In this document: positions 31,766 through 39,668 of the stretch, piece by piece
How positions within the stretch are numbered: the stretch's first letter is position 1
Layout of the letters: each line of letters opens with the position of its first letter
From: a bacterium
GTDB lineage: Bacteria; UBA9089; CG2-30-40-21; SBAY01
Direction of reading: 5' to 3'
Assembly: GCA_040757115.1 (NCBI GenBank)
Contig: JBFLYA010000007.1
Location: 1-40,160 of the forward strand
Length of the DNA stretch: 40,160 nt
Notes under the pieces: generated by a model
Told to the model about the DNA's origin: nothing
Database searches by the model: none
The model's input: the letters and a program-made list of their open reading frames with translations, nothing else
Translations under genes and position numbers: made by a program

Positions 31766-33109
31766 ATGCCACAAAAGATATTAATTGTTGATGATGACCA
31801 AACAATTCGGAAAATAGGTGAGTATAATCTAAAAAAAGCAGGTTATGAAGTAATCACTGCCAACAATGGCGAGGAAGGAATAAGAAAGATTGAGACCGAA
31901 AAACCTGACCTGGTAATCCTGGATCTGATGATGCCTGTTATGGATGGATATGAGGTTTGTCAAAAGATTAAGGAAGATTGGTTAAGAAGTCATATCCCGA
32001 TAATCATCTTATCGATTAAGAAGGATGTGGATGATAAAGTAAAAGGGTTAAGGGTTGGTGCAGATGACTACCTGGCAAAGCCTTTTGACCCGCAGGAGTT
32101 ATTGGTAAGGGTAGAGGCAAATCTGCGCCGCATTAAACGGGATATGCAGGCTAACCCATTAACAGGCTTACCAGGGAATGTCCCGATTAATAACAAGATT
32201 ACAGAGGTAATAAAACAAGGAAGAAGTTTTTGTATCCTTTATATTGACCTGGATTACTTTAAGGCATTTAATGATACCTATGGCTATGAGCGGGGAGATG
32301 AGGTTATCCAATTTACCTCCCAGACGATTATTCAAACCATAAGAGAGTTGGGAAATTCAACAGATTTTGTAGGTCATATAGGTGGTGATGATTTTGTTGT
32401 CCTGACTACACCGACTAAGGTTGATTCTATCTGTAATGAAATTATTAAAGCATTTGACATTGGTATTCTCAATTTCTATGATGAAGAAGATAGGGAAAGA
32501 GGTTTTCTTCTCTGTCCAGACCGTAAAGGACAACCAAATAAATTTCCATTAATCTCTATCTCGATTGCCTGTGTAACTAATGAGCAGAACAAATTTACGC
32601 ATCTGGGTGAGATAAGTGCCGCGGCGGCTGAAATGAAAAAATACGCTAAATCTATCGCCGGTAGTAGCTATGTCAAAGATAGAAGAAAAATGTTAAATTT
32701 CAAGACTACGGCTAAATTGGAAAATTTACCTTTGATGAGTAACTTTATTAATCAAGCAACACAAAAATTTGGGCTGGATAAGGATACAGGATTTGATATT
32801 CAAGTTGCTGTTGAAGAGGCGTGTGAAAATATAGTTGAACATAGCTACCCAAAAGGTAGTGAAGGCTCTATTGAGATTAATTGTGAATACAAAGATAATA
32901 ATTTTATCGTTAAAATCAAGGATTATGGTCAATCATTTGACCCCAATACCATTCCTGAACCGAATTTAGAGGCTAAATTAGAAGACCGAACTACAGGTGG
33001 ATTAGGTATCTACTTTATGAAAAGATTGATGGATGAAATCAATTACTATTTTGACCCGAAAGAAGGCAATGAACTGATAATGGTCAAAAGATTAAATGCA
33101 AAAAGGTAA
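31766..33109 (+). CDS. Receiver-GGDEF-RsbW-like ATPase triple-domain protein
   Basis: A 447-residue fusion of three signalling modules. Residues 1-120 are a receiver (D53 in VILDLMMPVMDG, lysine in YLAKPFDP). Residues about 125-312 are a GGDEF-like domain: NPLTGLPGNVPI, LYIDLDYFKAFNDTYGYERG DEVI, and GHIGGDDFVVL with GGDDF (206-210) in place of GGDEF; the metal-binding residues look intact, so cyclase activity is possible but not certain. Residues about 320-445 form an RsbW-like anti-sigma ATPase domain: DIQVAVEEACENIVEHSYP with the N-box and KDYGQSFDP, TTGGLGIYFMKRLMDEI. The STAS gene follows 59 bases later, which fits partner switching. ATG 31766 follows AGAGGT. Confidence 0.9.
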   Translation: MPQKILIVDDDQTIRKIGEYNLKKAGYEVITANNGEEGIRKIETEKPDLVILDLMMPVMDGYEVCQKIKEDWLRSHIPIIILSIKKDVDDKVKGLRVGADDYLAKPFDPQELLVRVEANLRRIKRDMQANPLTGLPGNVPINNKITEVIKQGRSFCILYIDLDYFKAFNDTYGYERGDEVIQFTSQTIIQTIRELGNSTDFVGHIGGDDFVVLTTPTKVDSICNEIIKAFDIGILNFYDEEDRERGFLLCPDRKGQPNKFPLISISIACVTNEQNKFTHLGEISAAAAEMKKYAKSIAGSSYVKDRRKMLNFKTTAKLENLPLMSNFINQATQKFGLDKDTGFDIQVAVEEACENIVEHSYPKGSEGSIEINCEYKDNNFIVKIKDYGQSFDPNTIPEPNLEAKLEDRTTGGLGIYFMKRLMDEINYYFDPKEGNELIMVKRLNAKR

Positions 33110-33168
33110 TCGATTATGGGTAATACTGAGTACCGGTTACCAATTATAAACTACAAGGAGGAAAAGAT

Positions 33169-33501
33169 ATGAAGGTAGAAATTAAAGGAATTCAGGAAAT
33201 TACCGTAATGAATCTTACTGGTCGAATAGATGCCGCTACGGCTCCCCAATTAGAAGAAGAATGGCATAACCTTATGACACAGGAAAAGAACAAGGTGGTC
33301 ATTAACTTTAAAAGGGTTGATTATATCTCCAGCGGCGGATTACGGGTGCTATTACTTGTGGCTAAAGAGATGAAGGCTCGAGATGGAATTTTAAGGTTTT
33401 GTCATTTAGACCCCAATGTCTATAAAATCTTCAAATTGGCGGGCTTTACCTCTATCTTTAATATCTACGAGACAGAAGAAGAGGCAGTCCGGGATATTTA
33501 G
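33169..33501 (+). CDS. STAS-domain anti-anti-sigma factor-like protein
   Basis: A 110-residue RsbV/SpoIIAA-like protein. The core reads MNLTGRIDAATAPQLEEEW, VVINFKRVDYISSGGLRVLL and IFKLAGFTSIFNIYETEEEA. The serine in ISSGG (residues 54-55) is at the site phosphorylated by RsbW-like kinases. Its ATG follows AGGAGGAAAAG. The neighbours are the RsbW-like domain protein upstream and a GAF-HD-GYP gene 23 bases downstream; the PP2C phosphatase at 23781 could reset it. The target may not be a sigma factor, since none is nearby. Confidence 0.93.
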   Translation: MKVEIKGIQEITVMNLTGRIDAATAPQLEEEWHNLMTQEKNKVVINFKRVDYISSGGLRVLLLVAKEMKARDGILRFCHLDPNVYKIFKLAGFTSIFNIYETEEEAVRDI

Positions 33502-33524
33502 TGTTCTGACAAGGAAATTGAGAG

Positions 33525-34755
33525 ATGATAGAAATTAAGGACATTATTCAAGCCGTTGAATCTATCATTGAAGGAAAGACTAATTCAATTAATCTTTCGG
33601 CTCAAGGTGAGGCAGGAGAACTAATCTGTGCTCTAAATAAAATGCTTTCTTCATTGCAAACAAAAAATATCGAAGTTGAGGAAAGATTAAATGAAAAACT
33701 CCTTTCCTTGTATGAGTTAAATTACGCCACTAAGATGATAAGTTTCACTATGGAGATGAAGGAATTATTGGACATCTCCATTGATATGATTAGTGATTTA
33801 GCTCGGGTAGAGAAGGCTTCGATTATGCTGATTAATCCCAGAAACCGAGAATTGGTAGTAGAGATTGTCAAAGAAAGTGGAAAGATTATCTATCCAGAAA
33901 CAGTTTTAAGACCACCACACCAAATTCTTTCTGAAGTTATTAATGAAGGCAAGGTTTATCTTTCCTATGAGCAGTTTGAAGATTTAGGGGATGGATTAAT
34001 TAATGAGATAACTTCTTTTCTTTCTTTTCCCATAATGGGCAAGGAACAAGTTTTAGGGGTAGTTAATCTTTACAATTGTCTAAACAAGAAGGAATTCAGC
34101 CAGGATGAGATGAATCTAATCTCTACTTTAATCTCCCAGGTGGGTATTTCTATTGAAAATGCCCGGTTATTTATCAGGATAAAAGAACTCTTCTGGGACA
34201 CCGTGAGGGCTTTAGCCTCAACCATAGATGCCAAAGACCCATATACTTATGGTCATTCGGAAAGGGTAGCAGAATATTCAGTAGAGATTGCTAAAAGATT
34301 AGGATGGAGTGTGCAAGAACAAGAGGAGGTGCAATTAGCCGGGCTTTTACATGATATTGGAAAAATTGGCATACCAGATGATATTCTTCACAAACCCGGT
34401 GGTCTGGATGACAAAGAATTCGAAAAGATAAAACTCCATCCCCTCAAAGGTAGCAAAATTATGGAGCATATCAGTCAACTGGAAAAAGTCCTTCCCGGGA
34501 TGAAACATCATCACGAACGATTCTGTGGAGGTGGGTATCCAGATAATTTAAAGGGTGATGAAGTTCCTTTAATCGGCAGGATAATCTGTGTGGCAGATGC
34601 CTATGATGCTATGACCTCAAATCGTGCCTATCGAAATAAAATGACTACTCAGGAGGCTTTATCGAGAATAAAAAATGCCTCAGGCACACAATTTGACCCG
34701 CAAGTTGTGGAGGCATTTTTGAAAGTAGTTGGGGGGGGAGGGGGTTGTTATATGA
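33525..34755 (+). CDS. GAF-HD-GYP cyclic-di-GMP phosphodiesterase-like protein
   Basis: Residues about 1-50 are helical; a GAF domain (about 60-215: ASIMLINPR, SFLSFPIMGKEQVLGVVNLY, ISQVGISIENARLF) is followed by an HD-GYP domain (about 222-405) with YGHSERVAEYSVEIAKRLG, LLHDIGKIGIPDDILHKPG, HPLKGSKIM, GMKHHHERFCGGGYPDNLKG and ADAYDAMTSNRAYR. The HD pair and metal-binding residues are present, so hydrolysis of c-di-GMP is likely, although the eponymous GYP is present as GGYP. As written, the frame does not stop here but runs on to 35882 through a G8 tract at 34731-34738. With seven Gs the frame ends at TGA 34753-34755, overlapping the ATG of the radical SAM gene, so I split the two. Confidence 0.85.
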
Positions 34756-35882
34756 AATTGACACGGCGTGAATTTTTTAAGAAAATCTCAATATTAAGTT
34801 TAGCCTTAGCCAGTTGTCCTCTTTTGCCTAAAATTGGGTCTGGTGCAGAAATTTCAGGTAGAAAAGGCTACATTTCACCCCGGGAAGCACGAAATTATTT
34901 AGTATTAGAAGATGGTGTGGTGCAGTGTCAAAATTGTCCACGAAGGTGCACGCTTGGTCCGGGACAAAGGAGTTTTTGCAGGGTAAGAGAGAATCAAAAT
35001 GGGAAATTAATGACGCTTGTCTATGGAAATCCGTGTGCGGTTCATATTGACCCAATCGAGAAAAAACCTTTCTTCCATTTTTTGCCAGGAACATCAGTTT
35101 TTTCATTAGCCACGGCAGGTTGCAATTTACGATGTCAATTCTGTCAAAATTGGCAAATCTCACAAGCAACGCCTGAGGAAACAATAAATTTCCCTCTTAG
35201 CCCGGAATTAATCGTTCAAGCAACATTATCGGAAAAATGTCCTTCGCTGGCATTTACTTATACCGAACCAAGTGTCTTTTTCGAGTATATGCTGGATACC
35301 TGTAAATTAGCCAGAAAACAAAAAATAATGACTACTTATCATTCAAATGGATTTATTAATCCCACTCCATTGAAAGAGTTATGTAAATATTTGAATGCGG
35401 CGTGTATTGACTTGAAAGGATTTACAAATGAATATTATCAACAGATGTCTTCAGCCTGGATTGCCCCGGTCAAAAATACTCTCGAAACCCTTAAAAAAAA
35501 TAATATTCATCTTGAGATTGTAACTTTAGTTGTGCCAAATAAAAATGATGATTTAGAGATAAATGAAAAGATGTGTAAATGGATTAAAGAAGAATTAGGA
35601 GATGATGTCCCGTTACATTTTTCCCGTTTTTATCCACATTATAAATTAGAACATCTACCGCCAACACCTGTCCACAAATTAGAAACACTTCGCCAGGTAG
35701 CTTTTTCTGCCGGATTAAAATATGTCTATATTGGCAATGTCCCCGGTCATCCCGGAGAAAATACCCATTGTCCCAAATGTTCTAAAATAATAATAAAAAG
35801 GTTTGGGTTTAAAATCATTGAGAATAATCTTGCGGAGGGCAAATGTAAATTCTGTAAGCAACCAATCTCTGGAAAATGGTAA
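34752..35882 (+). CDS. AmmeMemoRadiSam-type radical SAM protein (AmrS-like) with a Tat-like signal
   Basis: The ATG at 34752 follows GGAGGGGG and opens a 376-residue protein. It begins MKLTRREFFKKISILSLALA with a twin-arginine motif (RREFFK) before a hydrophobic stretch, so export by Tat is possible. Then come a Cys-rich segment (CQNCPRRC at 59-66, C76), the radical SAM cluster CNLRCQFC (C124, C128, C131) and PSLAFTYTEPSVFFEYMLD, AACIDLKGF, HLEIVTLVVPNKND. The C-terminus has CPKC and CKFC, a likely zinc ribbon. This order matches the pyruvate-formate-lyase-activating-like AmrS family, of uncertain substrate. Its AmrA/AmrB partners are not seen. Its stop codon lies inside the end of the repeat element that follows. 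As printed it is in frame with the HD-GYP gene. Confidence 0.82.
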   Translation: MKLTRREFFKKISILSLALASCPLLPKIGSGAEISGRKGYISPREARNYLVLEDGVVQCQNCPRRCTLGPGQRSFCRVRENQNGKLMTLVYGNPCAVHIDPIEKKPFFHFLPGTSVFSLATAGCNLRCQFCQNWQISQATPEETINFPLSPELIVQATLSEKCPSLAFTYTEPSVFFEYMLDTCKLARKQKIMTTYHSNGFINPTPLKELCKYLNAACIDLKGFTNEYYQQMSSAWIAPVKNTLETLKKNNIHLEIVTLVVPNKNDDLEINEKMCKWIKEELGDDVPLHFSRFYPHYKLEHLPPTPVHKLETLRQVAFSAGLKYVYIGNVPGHPGENTHCPKCSKIIIKRFGFKIIENNLAEGKCKFCKQPISGKW

Positions 35883-36218
35883 CCGTTCAGGATATAGCCA
35901 CAGAGTCACAGAGAACACAGAGGGAATATAGCAGTTATTAGTCAAAATTTTACTCAGAGTGGATAAGGGAAAAATCCCAAATCCCAAGCACCAAATCTCA
36001 AATAAGCACCAAATTTCAAGTAATAAATACCAAACTATGGGGGGTAATGTTTTGAATTTTGGTCATTCGAATTTGTTTGGAATTTGGAATTTGTGATTTG
36101 GAATTTCATAACCATATCTATGTCAAATTTCGATTAATAAATGCTATAATTCGTGTCCATTTGTGGCTAATTTCTCTAATTCTCTGTGAACTCTGTGCCT
36201 CTGTGGCTGAACGGTTAC
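35879..36218. mobile_element. GTAACCGTTCAG-type element with a nested MITE
   Basis: Starts GTAACCGTTCAGGATATAGC and ends GCTGAACGGTTAC. It is the inverse of 3789-3953, except that 35927-36148 is inserted in the middle. Its left end supplies the stop codon of the radical SAM gene. Confidence 0.65.
35927..36148. mobile_element. MITE-like element, copy A2
   Basis: Ends are TATAGCAGTTATTAGTCAAA and, inverted, TATAGCATTTATTAATCGAA. The inside (ATCCCAAGCACCAAATCTCA) is the inverse of 17663-17911. It is inserted in a different repeat element. Confidence 0.7.
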
Positions 36219-36286
36219 TAAAAATGAGGTGATTAAAGATTAATATAATCCAAAAACTAACTCTAAAACTAACAAAAAAAGACCGG

Positions 36287-36805
36287 ATGGACCTGACAGA
36301 AATCTTCAGGATAAAAGCAGTGCTTCCTTTTGTAAAAGGAAGATTACTTGACATTGGTTGTGGTTATAATAATCTTGTTAAAAAATATAAGGGAGAAGGA
36401 GTAGGGGTTGATGTTTTTAATTGGGGAGAAAGACCGGATTATGTTGTTGAACGAACTGATTGCTTACCATTCGAAGATGAAACATTCGATACCATAACTT
36501 TTCTTGCATGTTTAAATCATATTCCGTATCGTGTATCAGTTTTGAAGGAAGCACGGCGGATATTGAAAAAGGATGGGAGAATAATTATCACAATGATAGC
36601 CCCTTTAATTGGAAAGATAGCACATTTGATAGAAATCAAGGATGAATTAATGAGGGGTGAAATACATCAAAATGAGACACCTGGCTTAAGTCTTCAGGAC
36701 CTTAAAGCAATCTTCAAAGAAGCAAATTTGATTATTGAAAAAACTAAATCATTTGAATTCGGTTTAAATAAAATTTATCTCTTAAAAAAACAGTTTAACT
36801 TTTAA
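36287..36805 (+). CDS. SAM-dependent methyltransferase
   Basis: A class I methyltransferase of 172 residues from the ATG at 36287. The SAM motif I is GRLLDIGCGYNNLV, followed by GVGVDVFNW, then DCLPFEDETFDTITFLACLN HIP and VLKEARRILKKDGRIIITM, the usual order for the family. The substrate is unknown. An in-frame extension upstream to ATT at 36239 keeps a plausible N-terminal helix (INIIQKLTLKLTKKDR) and has GAGGTG at the right distance, so the true start may be non-standard. It has no cotranscribed partner; a terminator follows the stop. Confidence 0.85.
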   Translation: MDLTEIFRIKAVLPFVKGRLLDIGCGYNNLVKKYKGEGVGVDVFNWGERPDYVVERTDCLPFEDETFDTITFLACLNHIPYRVSVLKEARRILKKDGRIIITMIAPLIGKIAHLIEIKDELMRGEIHQNETPGLSLQDLKAIFKEANLIIEKTKSFEFGLNKIYLLKKQFNF

Positions 36806-36814
36806 CTTCCGCGG

Positions 36815-36845
36815 TAATGGGATAACACCCGTTATTCCTTTTTTT
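36815..36845 (+). terminator. Rho-independent terminator after the methyltransferase gene
   Basis: The stem TAATGGG (36815-36821) pairs with CCCGTTA (36828-36834) over a six-base loop, with one G-T pair, then a TTCCTTTTTTT tract. It overlaps the 3' end of the convergent DUF3108 gene. Confidence 0.55.
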
Positions 36846-37533
36846 CCAGATATGCCTTTAGCGGTCCTGCATCGGTTTTTACTTCAATCTTAACCGGTAG
36901 ATGTGTTTTATTTGTTGTGAACCAGACGATAATATCTGGTCCAGCTATTACCTTTAAAGTTTTAAACCTTCCCGCCGGGGTAGAGAGCATTTCTTCTTTT
37001 ACTATATTTACTTTAATCTTTTCTACTTCATCTGAAGTTAATAAACTTAAAAGATATGAATTACCTATTTTCAAATCTTGATTCCGTAGATAATAAATTA
37101 AAGAAAGAAAATCTCTGGTATTTGGAACTATATCAATAGTTCGAGTTATATCCGTATGTTGACTGAAAACAACTGCCTTTTGATTTATGTGGTCAAATGT
37201 GGAGATATAATGTTTATGATATTTTTTGCGGTTAATATCCTTTATTGTCAGCACTGGAAGTAAAGTTGAGGTTTGCACCCAGCTATCTATTTGTTCAGAT
37301 AGGTAGTAATAATGTGAAAAAAAAGGATTAGATTTAATTGTAGAGCGAAGATGATAAGTTTGCTGAGTATTTATCTCCTCGATTCCTATAACCTCATCTA
37401 TTTGACTGCCTATTTTAAATCCAAATAGCCGAACCTCATAGGTAAGTTTGTCGCTTGTTCCAAATGGCAATTCCTCAGCACATATCGTTGTTCTGATAAA
37501 AATAAATATGATTATAAAAAATATCCTTCGCAT
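36832..37533 (-). CDS. DUF3108 domain protein, exported
   Basis: A 233-residue exported protein. The signal peptide is MRRIFFIIIFIFIRTTICA. The mature part fits DUF3108, a mostly beta periplasmic domain of unknown role: LTYEVRLFGFKIGSQIDEVI at the start, then SEQIDSWVQTSTLLPVLTIK, a central HYISTFDHINQKAVVF, SLIYYLRNQDLKIGNSYLL, and VWFTTNKTHLPVKIEVKTDAG PLKAYLEK at the end. The ATG follows GAGGGATATTAAAAA, where the site overlaps the end of the phosphoesterase gene; the two genes are three bases apart and form an operon. The stop lies within a bidirectional terminator region. Confidence 0.8.
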   Translation of the reverse strand: MRRIFFIIIFIFIRTTICAEELPFGTSDKLTYEVRLFGFKIGSQIDEVIGIEEINTQQTYHLRSTIKSNPFFSHYYYLSEQIDSWVQTSTLLPVLTIKDINRKKYHKHYISTFDHINQKAVVFSQHTDITRTIDIVPNTRDFLSLIYYLRNQDLKIGNSYLLSLLTSDEVEKIKVNIVKEEMLSTPAGRFKTLKVIAGPDIIVWFTTNKTHLPVKIEVKTDAGPLKAYLEKKE

Positions 37534-37536
37534 TTT

Positions 37537-38271
37537 TTAATATCCCTCTGATAATCTGTCAATCAGGAGTGTGGGTAAAACTTCTTTTCTCATTAGTTCT
37601 TGTGTTTTTCGGATATCATAAGGAATTTTATGTATCGTGATTTCTTTAGTCTTTGTATCAAATATGCCAAAACTTGCTCTCGGGTCACCGTCTCTTGGTT
37701 GTCCTACTGCTCCAACATTAACGATTAATTTCTCATCAGACAAAATTCTAATTGTATCTGTATCACCAAGTCTAATAGAATAAATTGGGTAATATTCTTT
37801 ATAAACAAATAGGTATGGATGATGGGTATGTCCTACTAATAAAAGATTACTCTTTTTTAATAACCTGAAGTTTTTAGCGGCTTCTTTAATCCCACTAATA
37901 TACTCATCTGTATAATCATTTAAACTGCCATGAACCATAATAAAATCTTTTTCTTCGATGATTTCTGGTAATGAGGCTAAATATTCTTTATTCTCTTTAG
38001 TTAAAGTATCCATAGTCCAGATAATCGCTCTTTGGGCATATTCATTAAACCAGGAGGTATCCTTCCAACCAATGCAGGCTAAATCATGATTACCAACAAC
38101 CACCTTCAATCCTGAAAGATTTCTTATTTCCTGAATGCACTCATTTGGAAGAGGTCCGTAACCAACAATATCTCCCAGACAGATTATTTGGTCAACATCT
38201 TTCAATTCATTAAGGACTACCTTTAAAGCCTCTAAATTACTATGAATATCCGAAATAATTCCATATTTCAT
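37537..38271 (-). CDS. Calcineurin-like metallophosphoesterase
   Basis: A 244-residue cytoplasmic phosphoesterase of the YfcE-like/calcineurin superfamily. All metal-binding motifs are present: DIHSN near residues 8-12, GDIVGYG, VGNHD, MVHGS and GHTHHP. A likely role is hydrolysis of a phosphomonoester or cyclic nucleotide; the substrate cannot be told. The start at 38271 has a weak GGTGGTGG site. The upstream region is directly replaced by repeat DNA (GC-rich runs and a CRISPR-repeat relic at 38327), so the original promoter may have been displaced. The stop overlaps the site of the next gene. Confidence 0.9.
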   Translation of the reverse strand: MKYGIISDIHSNLEALKVVLNELKDVDQIICLGDIVGYGPLPNECIQEIRNLSGLKVVVGNHDLACIGWKDTSWFNEYAQRAIIWTMDTLTKENKEYLASLPEIIEEKDFIMVHGSLNDYTDEYISGIKEAAKNFRLLKKSNLLLVGHTHHPYLFVYKEYYPIYSIRLGDTDTIRILSDEKLIVNVGAVGQPRDGDPRASFGIFDTKTKEITIHKIPYDIRKTQELMRKEVLPTLLIDRLSEGY

Positions 38272-38280
38272 AAAATTATT

Positions 38281-38351
38281 CCACCACCCGAGCCCCGAGT
38301 CCCGGACCCCGAGCCCCGTTTTCTTCGTCGCAATCCCTTATTCATCAGGTC
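38281..38351 (-). repeat. GC-rich tract with truncated CRISPR repeat
   Basis: 38327-38351 is 25 bp of the CRISPR repeat in reverse orientation (GTCGCAATCCCTTATTCATC and AGGTC), missing the other 12. Next to it, on its 3' side, is GAAGAAAACGGGGCTCGGGG read on the minus strand, almost the same as GAAGAAAGCGGGACTCGGGG at 13279, which follows repeat 3 of the main array. Confidence 0.75.
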
Positions 38352-38353
38352 GA

Positions 38354-38410
38354 TTTGCAGAGAGCAGAAGGCAGAGAGCAGAGAGCAGAAGGCAGAGAGC
38401 AGAGAGCAGA
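38354..38410. repeat. Purine simple repeat left of the four-helix-bundle gene
   Basis: Units of AGAGAGCAGA and AGGCAG repeat across 57 bp. It is the inverse of the tract at 38803-38900. Confidence 0.65.
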
Positions 38411-38413
38411 TTA

Positions 38414-38785
38414 TTATTGGCAAAACTTCTCAGGTTGTTTCAACATTCCATTAAGCATCTTTCCAATTTCTTCATAGCCTTGAGTCCAATATTTGTAAAT
38501 CTCCGCATTGATATATTTACAACTTGAAGAAAAATCTATCCATACCTGGGTCTCGCTACCTTCAGCATCAGCATCTGTCAATTTATTAGTGAAGTATTTG
38601 GGGTATCTTCTTTTTCTCCATGCTTCTGCTATAGATGTACAAACAGACCGTGATGAGCGTCGCATTTGGTCAATAAGTGAATACTTTTCTTCCTTAGGGA
38701 AACTTTTTGTTTGTTCAAATATTTCCATTGCTAATTGATATGCTAATTGATATACTTTCAAGTCTTTATAGCTTTCAATTCTCAT
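38414..38785 (-). CDS. Four-helix bundle protein (23S rRNA intervening-sequence family)
   Basis: A 123-residue protein of the IVS-encoded four-helix-bundle family, often found as solo genes or in 23S rRNA insertions. It reads [60 protein letters not shown], followed by [18 protein letters not shown] and the final helix. Members are thought to bind nucleic acid, but function is unknown. The ATG at 38785 follows GGAAGGAG. It is flanked by matching purine (38354) and pyrimidine (38803) repeats and by two CRISPR-repeat relics in the same orientation, suggesting it arrived as an insertion. The frame is intact. Confidence 0.9.
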   Translation of the reverse strand: MRIESYKDLKVYQLAYQLAMEIFEQTKSFPKEEKYSLIDQMRRSSRSVCTSIAEAWRKRRYPKYFTNKLTDADAEGSETQVWIDFSSSCKYINAEIYKYWTQGYEEIGKMLNGMLKQPEKFCQ

Positions 38786-38802
38786 TATATCATTTTGCTC
38801 CT

Positions 38803-38900
38803 TCCTTCTGCCCTCTGCCCTCTGCTCTCTGCTCTCTGCCCTCTGCCTTCTGCCCTCTGCCCTCTGCCTTCTGCCCTCTGCTCTCTGCCCTCTGCTCTCT
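38803..38900. repeat. Pyrimidine simple repeat right of the four-helix-bundle gene
   Basis: CTGCCCTCTGCTCTCTGC units, inverse to 38354-38410. Together they form an inverted repeat around the gene. Confidence 0.65.
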
Positions 38901-38907
38901 AAAAAAA

Positions 38908-38928
38908 CAATCCCTTATTCATCAGGTA
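38908..38928 (-). repeat. Second truncated CRISPR repeat
   Basis: CAATCCCTTATTCATCAGGT matches the reverse of the CRISPR repeat; the flanking ATTAGATTCG may be a degenerate continuation of it. Same orientation as the relic at 38327. Confidence 0.7.
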
Positions 38929-39402
38929 TTAGATTCGATACGTCCCCAGTGTTTGCAAGTAATTAGAAAGCGTGGATTTGAATTTTAGAAATATATCTTC
39001 TATGTTTTTAATACCCTCTTGCATCCTATCCCATTCCAATTGAAAACCATATCCGTGATATACAACATGTCTGAATTTGCGAAAAGGTGCAAAGGCTAAA
39101 GATAGAGAGTCATCAAACAAAACTGGTAAAGGGACATAGGAAGGTGCACAAAATCGTTTAAATAAGTCAGTATGCCAGTTACTACCAGTTGGCAATGGAA
39201 TAGAATAAAAGTGACTAATTCGTTTGAGGATATTTTCTATACCTCCATAAAACTGAGCAAGAAAAGCACCCGCAGCGGTTTTTTCACGAACAGTTGGTTC
39301 CCTTTTAGATATATCATCGCGTAAAGATAAAAGTTCTCACAGAATTGACTCAATCAATTCAAGTTCAATGTTGATTTCTTCACGAAGTTCTTCATCTGTC
39401 AT
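38929..39402 (-). pseudogene. HepT-like ribonuclease toxin gene with an in-frame stop
   Basis: From the ATG at 39402 the frame reads MTDEELREEINIELELIESI L, then TGA at 39339-39337, then ELLSLRDDISKREPTVREKT, FLAQFYGGIENILKRISHFY and onward to 38929. The downstream part keeps the HEPN motif RHVVYHGY (R-x4-H-x-Y), the catalytic centre of HepT RNases. A restart at the methionine of MPTGSNWHTD would leave only the second half of the protein. The start overlaps the nucleotidyltransferase stop by four bases, as in mntA-hepT pairs, so this is a toxin-antitoxin module in which the toxin gene is broken or recently mutated. Confidence 0.8.
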
Positions 39403-39668
39403 AGTAAAACTTTCCCTTTTGTTTCAATATACCTTGTAAACCGTGTTGGCGGACTTAATGGAACTATATCCAAAGGTGTTTCTAACTCCTCTTCAAGTTT
39501 TGCCGCCAATTCATAAATCTTCCATCCTGTTACTCCCTCACAAGCCAAATCAATATCTCTCGTCTCTAATGGCATTTCCAGCGCACTGCCAAAAAGAATC
39601 AATCGTGTAGCACCATATATTTTAGCCAAAGAGACTATCTTTTCAATTTGTCCTTGATTTATTGCCAC
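39399..39668 (-). CDS. MntA-like minimal nucleotidyltransferase (antitoxin)
   Basis: An 89-residue nucleotidyltransferase. It begins at a GTG (39668) that follows AGGAGGT by seven bases. The core motif is LILFGSALEMPLETRDIDLA (G-S-x9-D-x-D), and the third acidic residue is in LDIVPLS. MntA-type antitoxins AMPylate a tyrosine in the HepT HEPN motif and silence it. Here the toxin gene overlaps it by four bases but carries a stop. Small size and operon order fit the family well. Confidence 0.85.
   Translation of the reverse strand: MAINQGQIEKIVSLAKIYGATRLILFGSALEMPLETRDIDLACEGVTGWKIYELAAKLEEELETPLDIVPLSPPTRFTRYIETKGKVLL

Noticed and set aside
38707-38988. An open frame through the CTCTGCC simple repeats on the plus strand.
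   Set aside because: It encodes low-complexity [11 protein letters not shown]-type peptide from simple repeats and overlaps a real gene on the other strand.
15006-39339. UGA recoded as an amino acid (glycine as in some candidate phyla, or selenocysteine), since two genes have an in-frame TGA.
   Set aside because: Many genes here, such as cas6 and the CARF-TIR gene, end at TGA at the expected length, and the long genes have no internal TGA. The stopped positions are not cysteine in the families. Simple nonsense mutations fit better.
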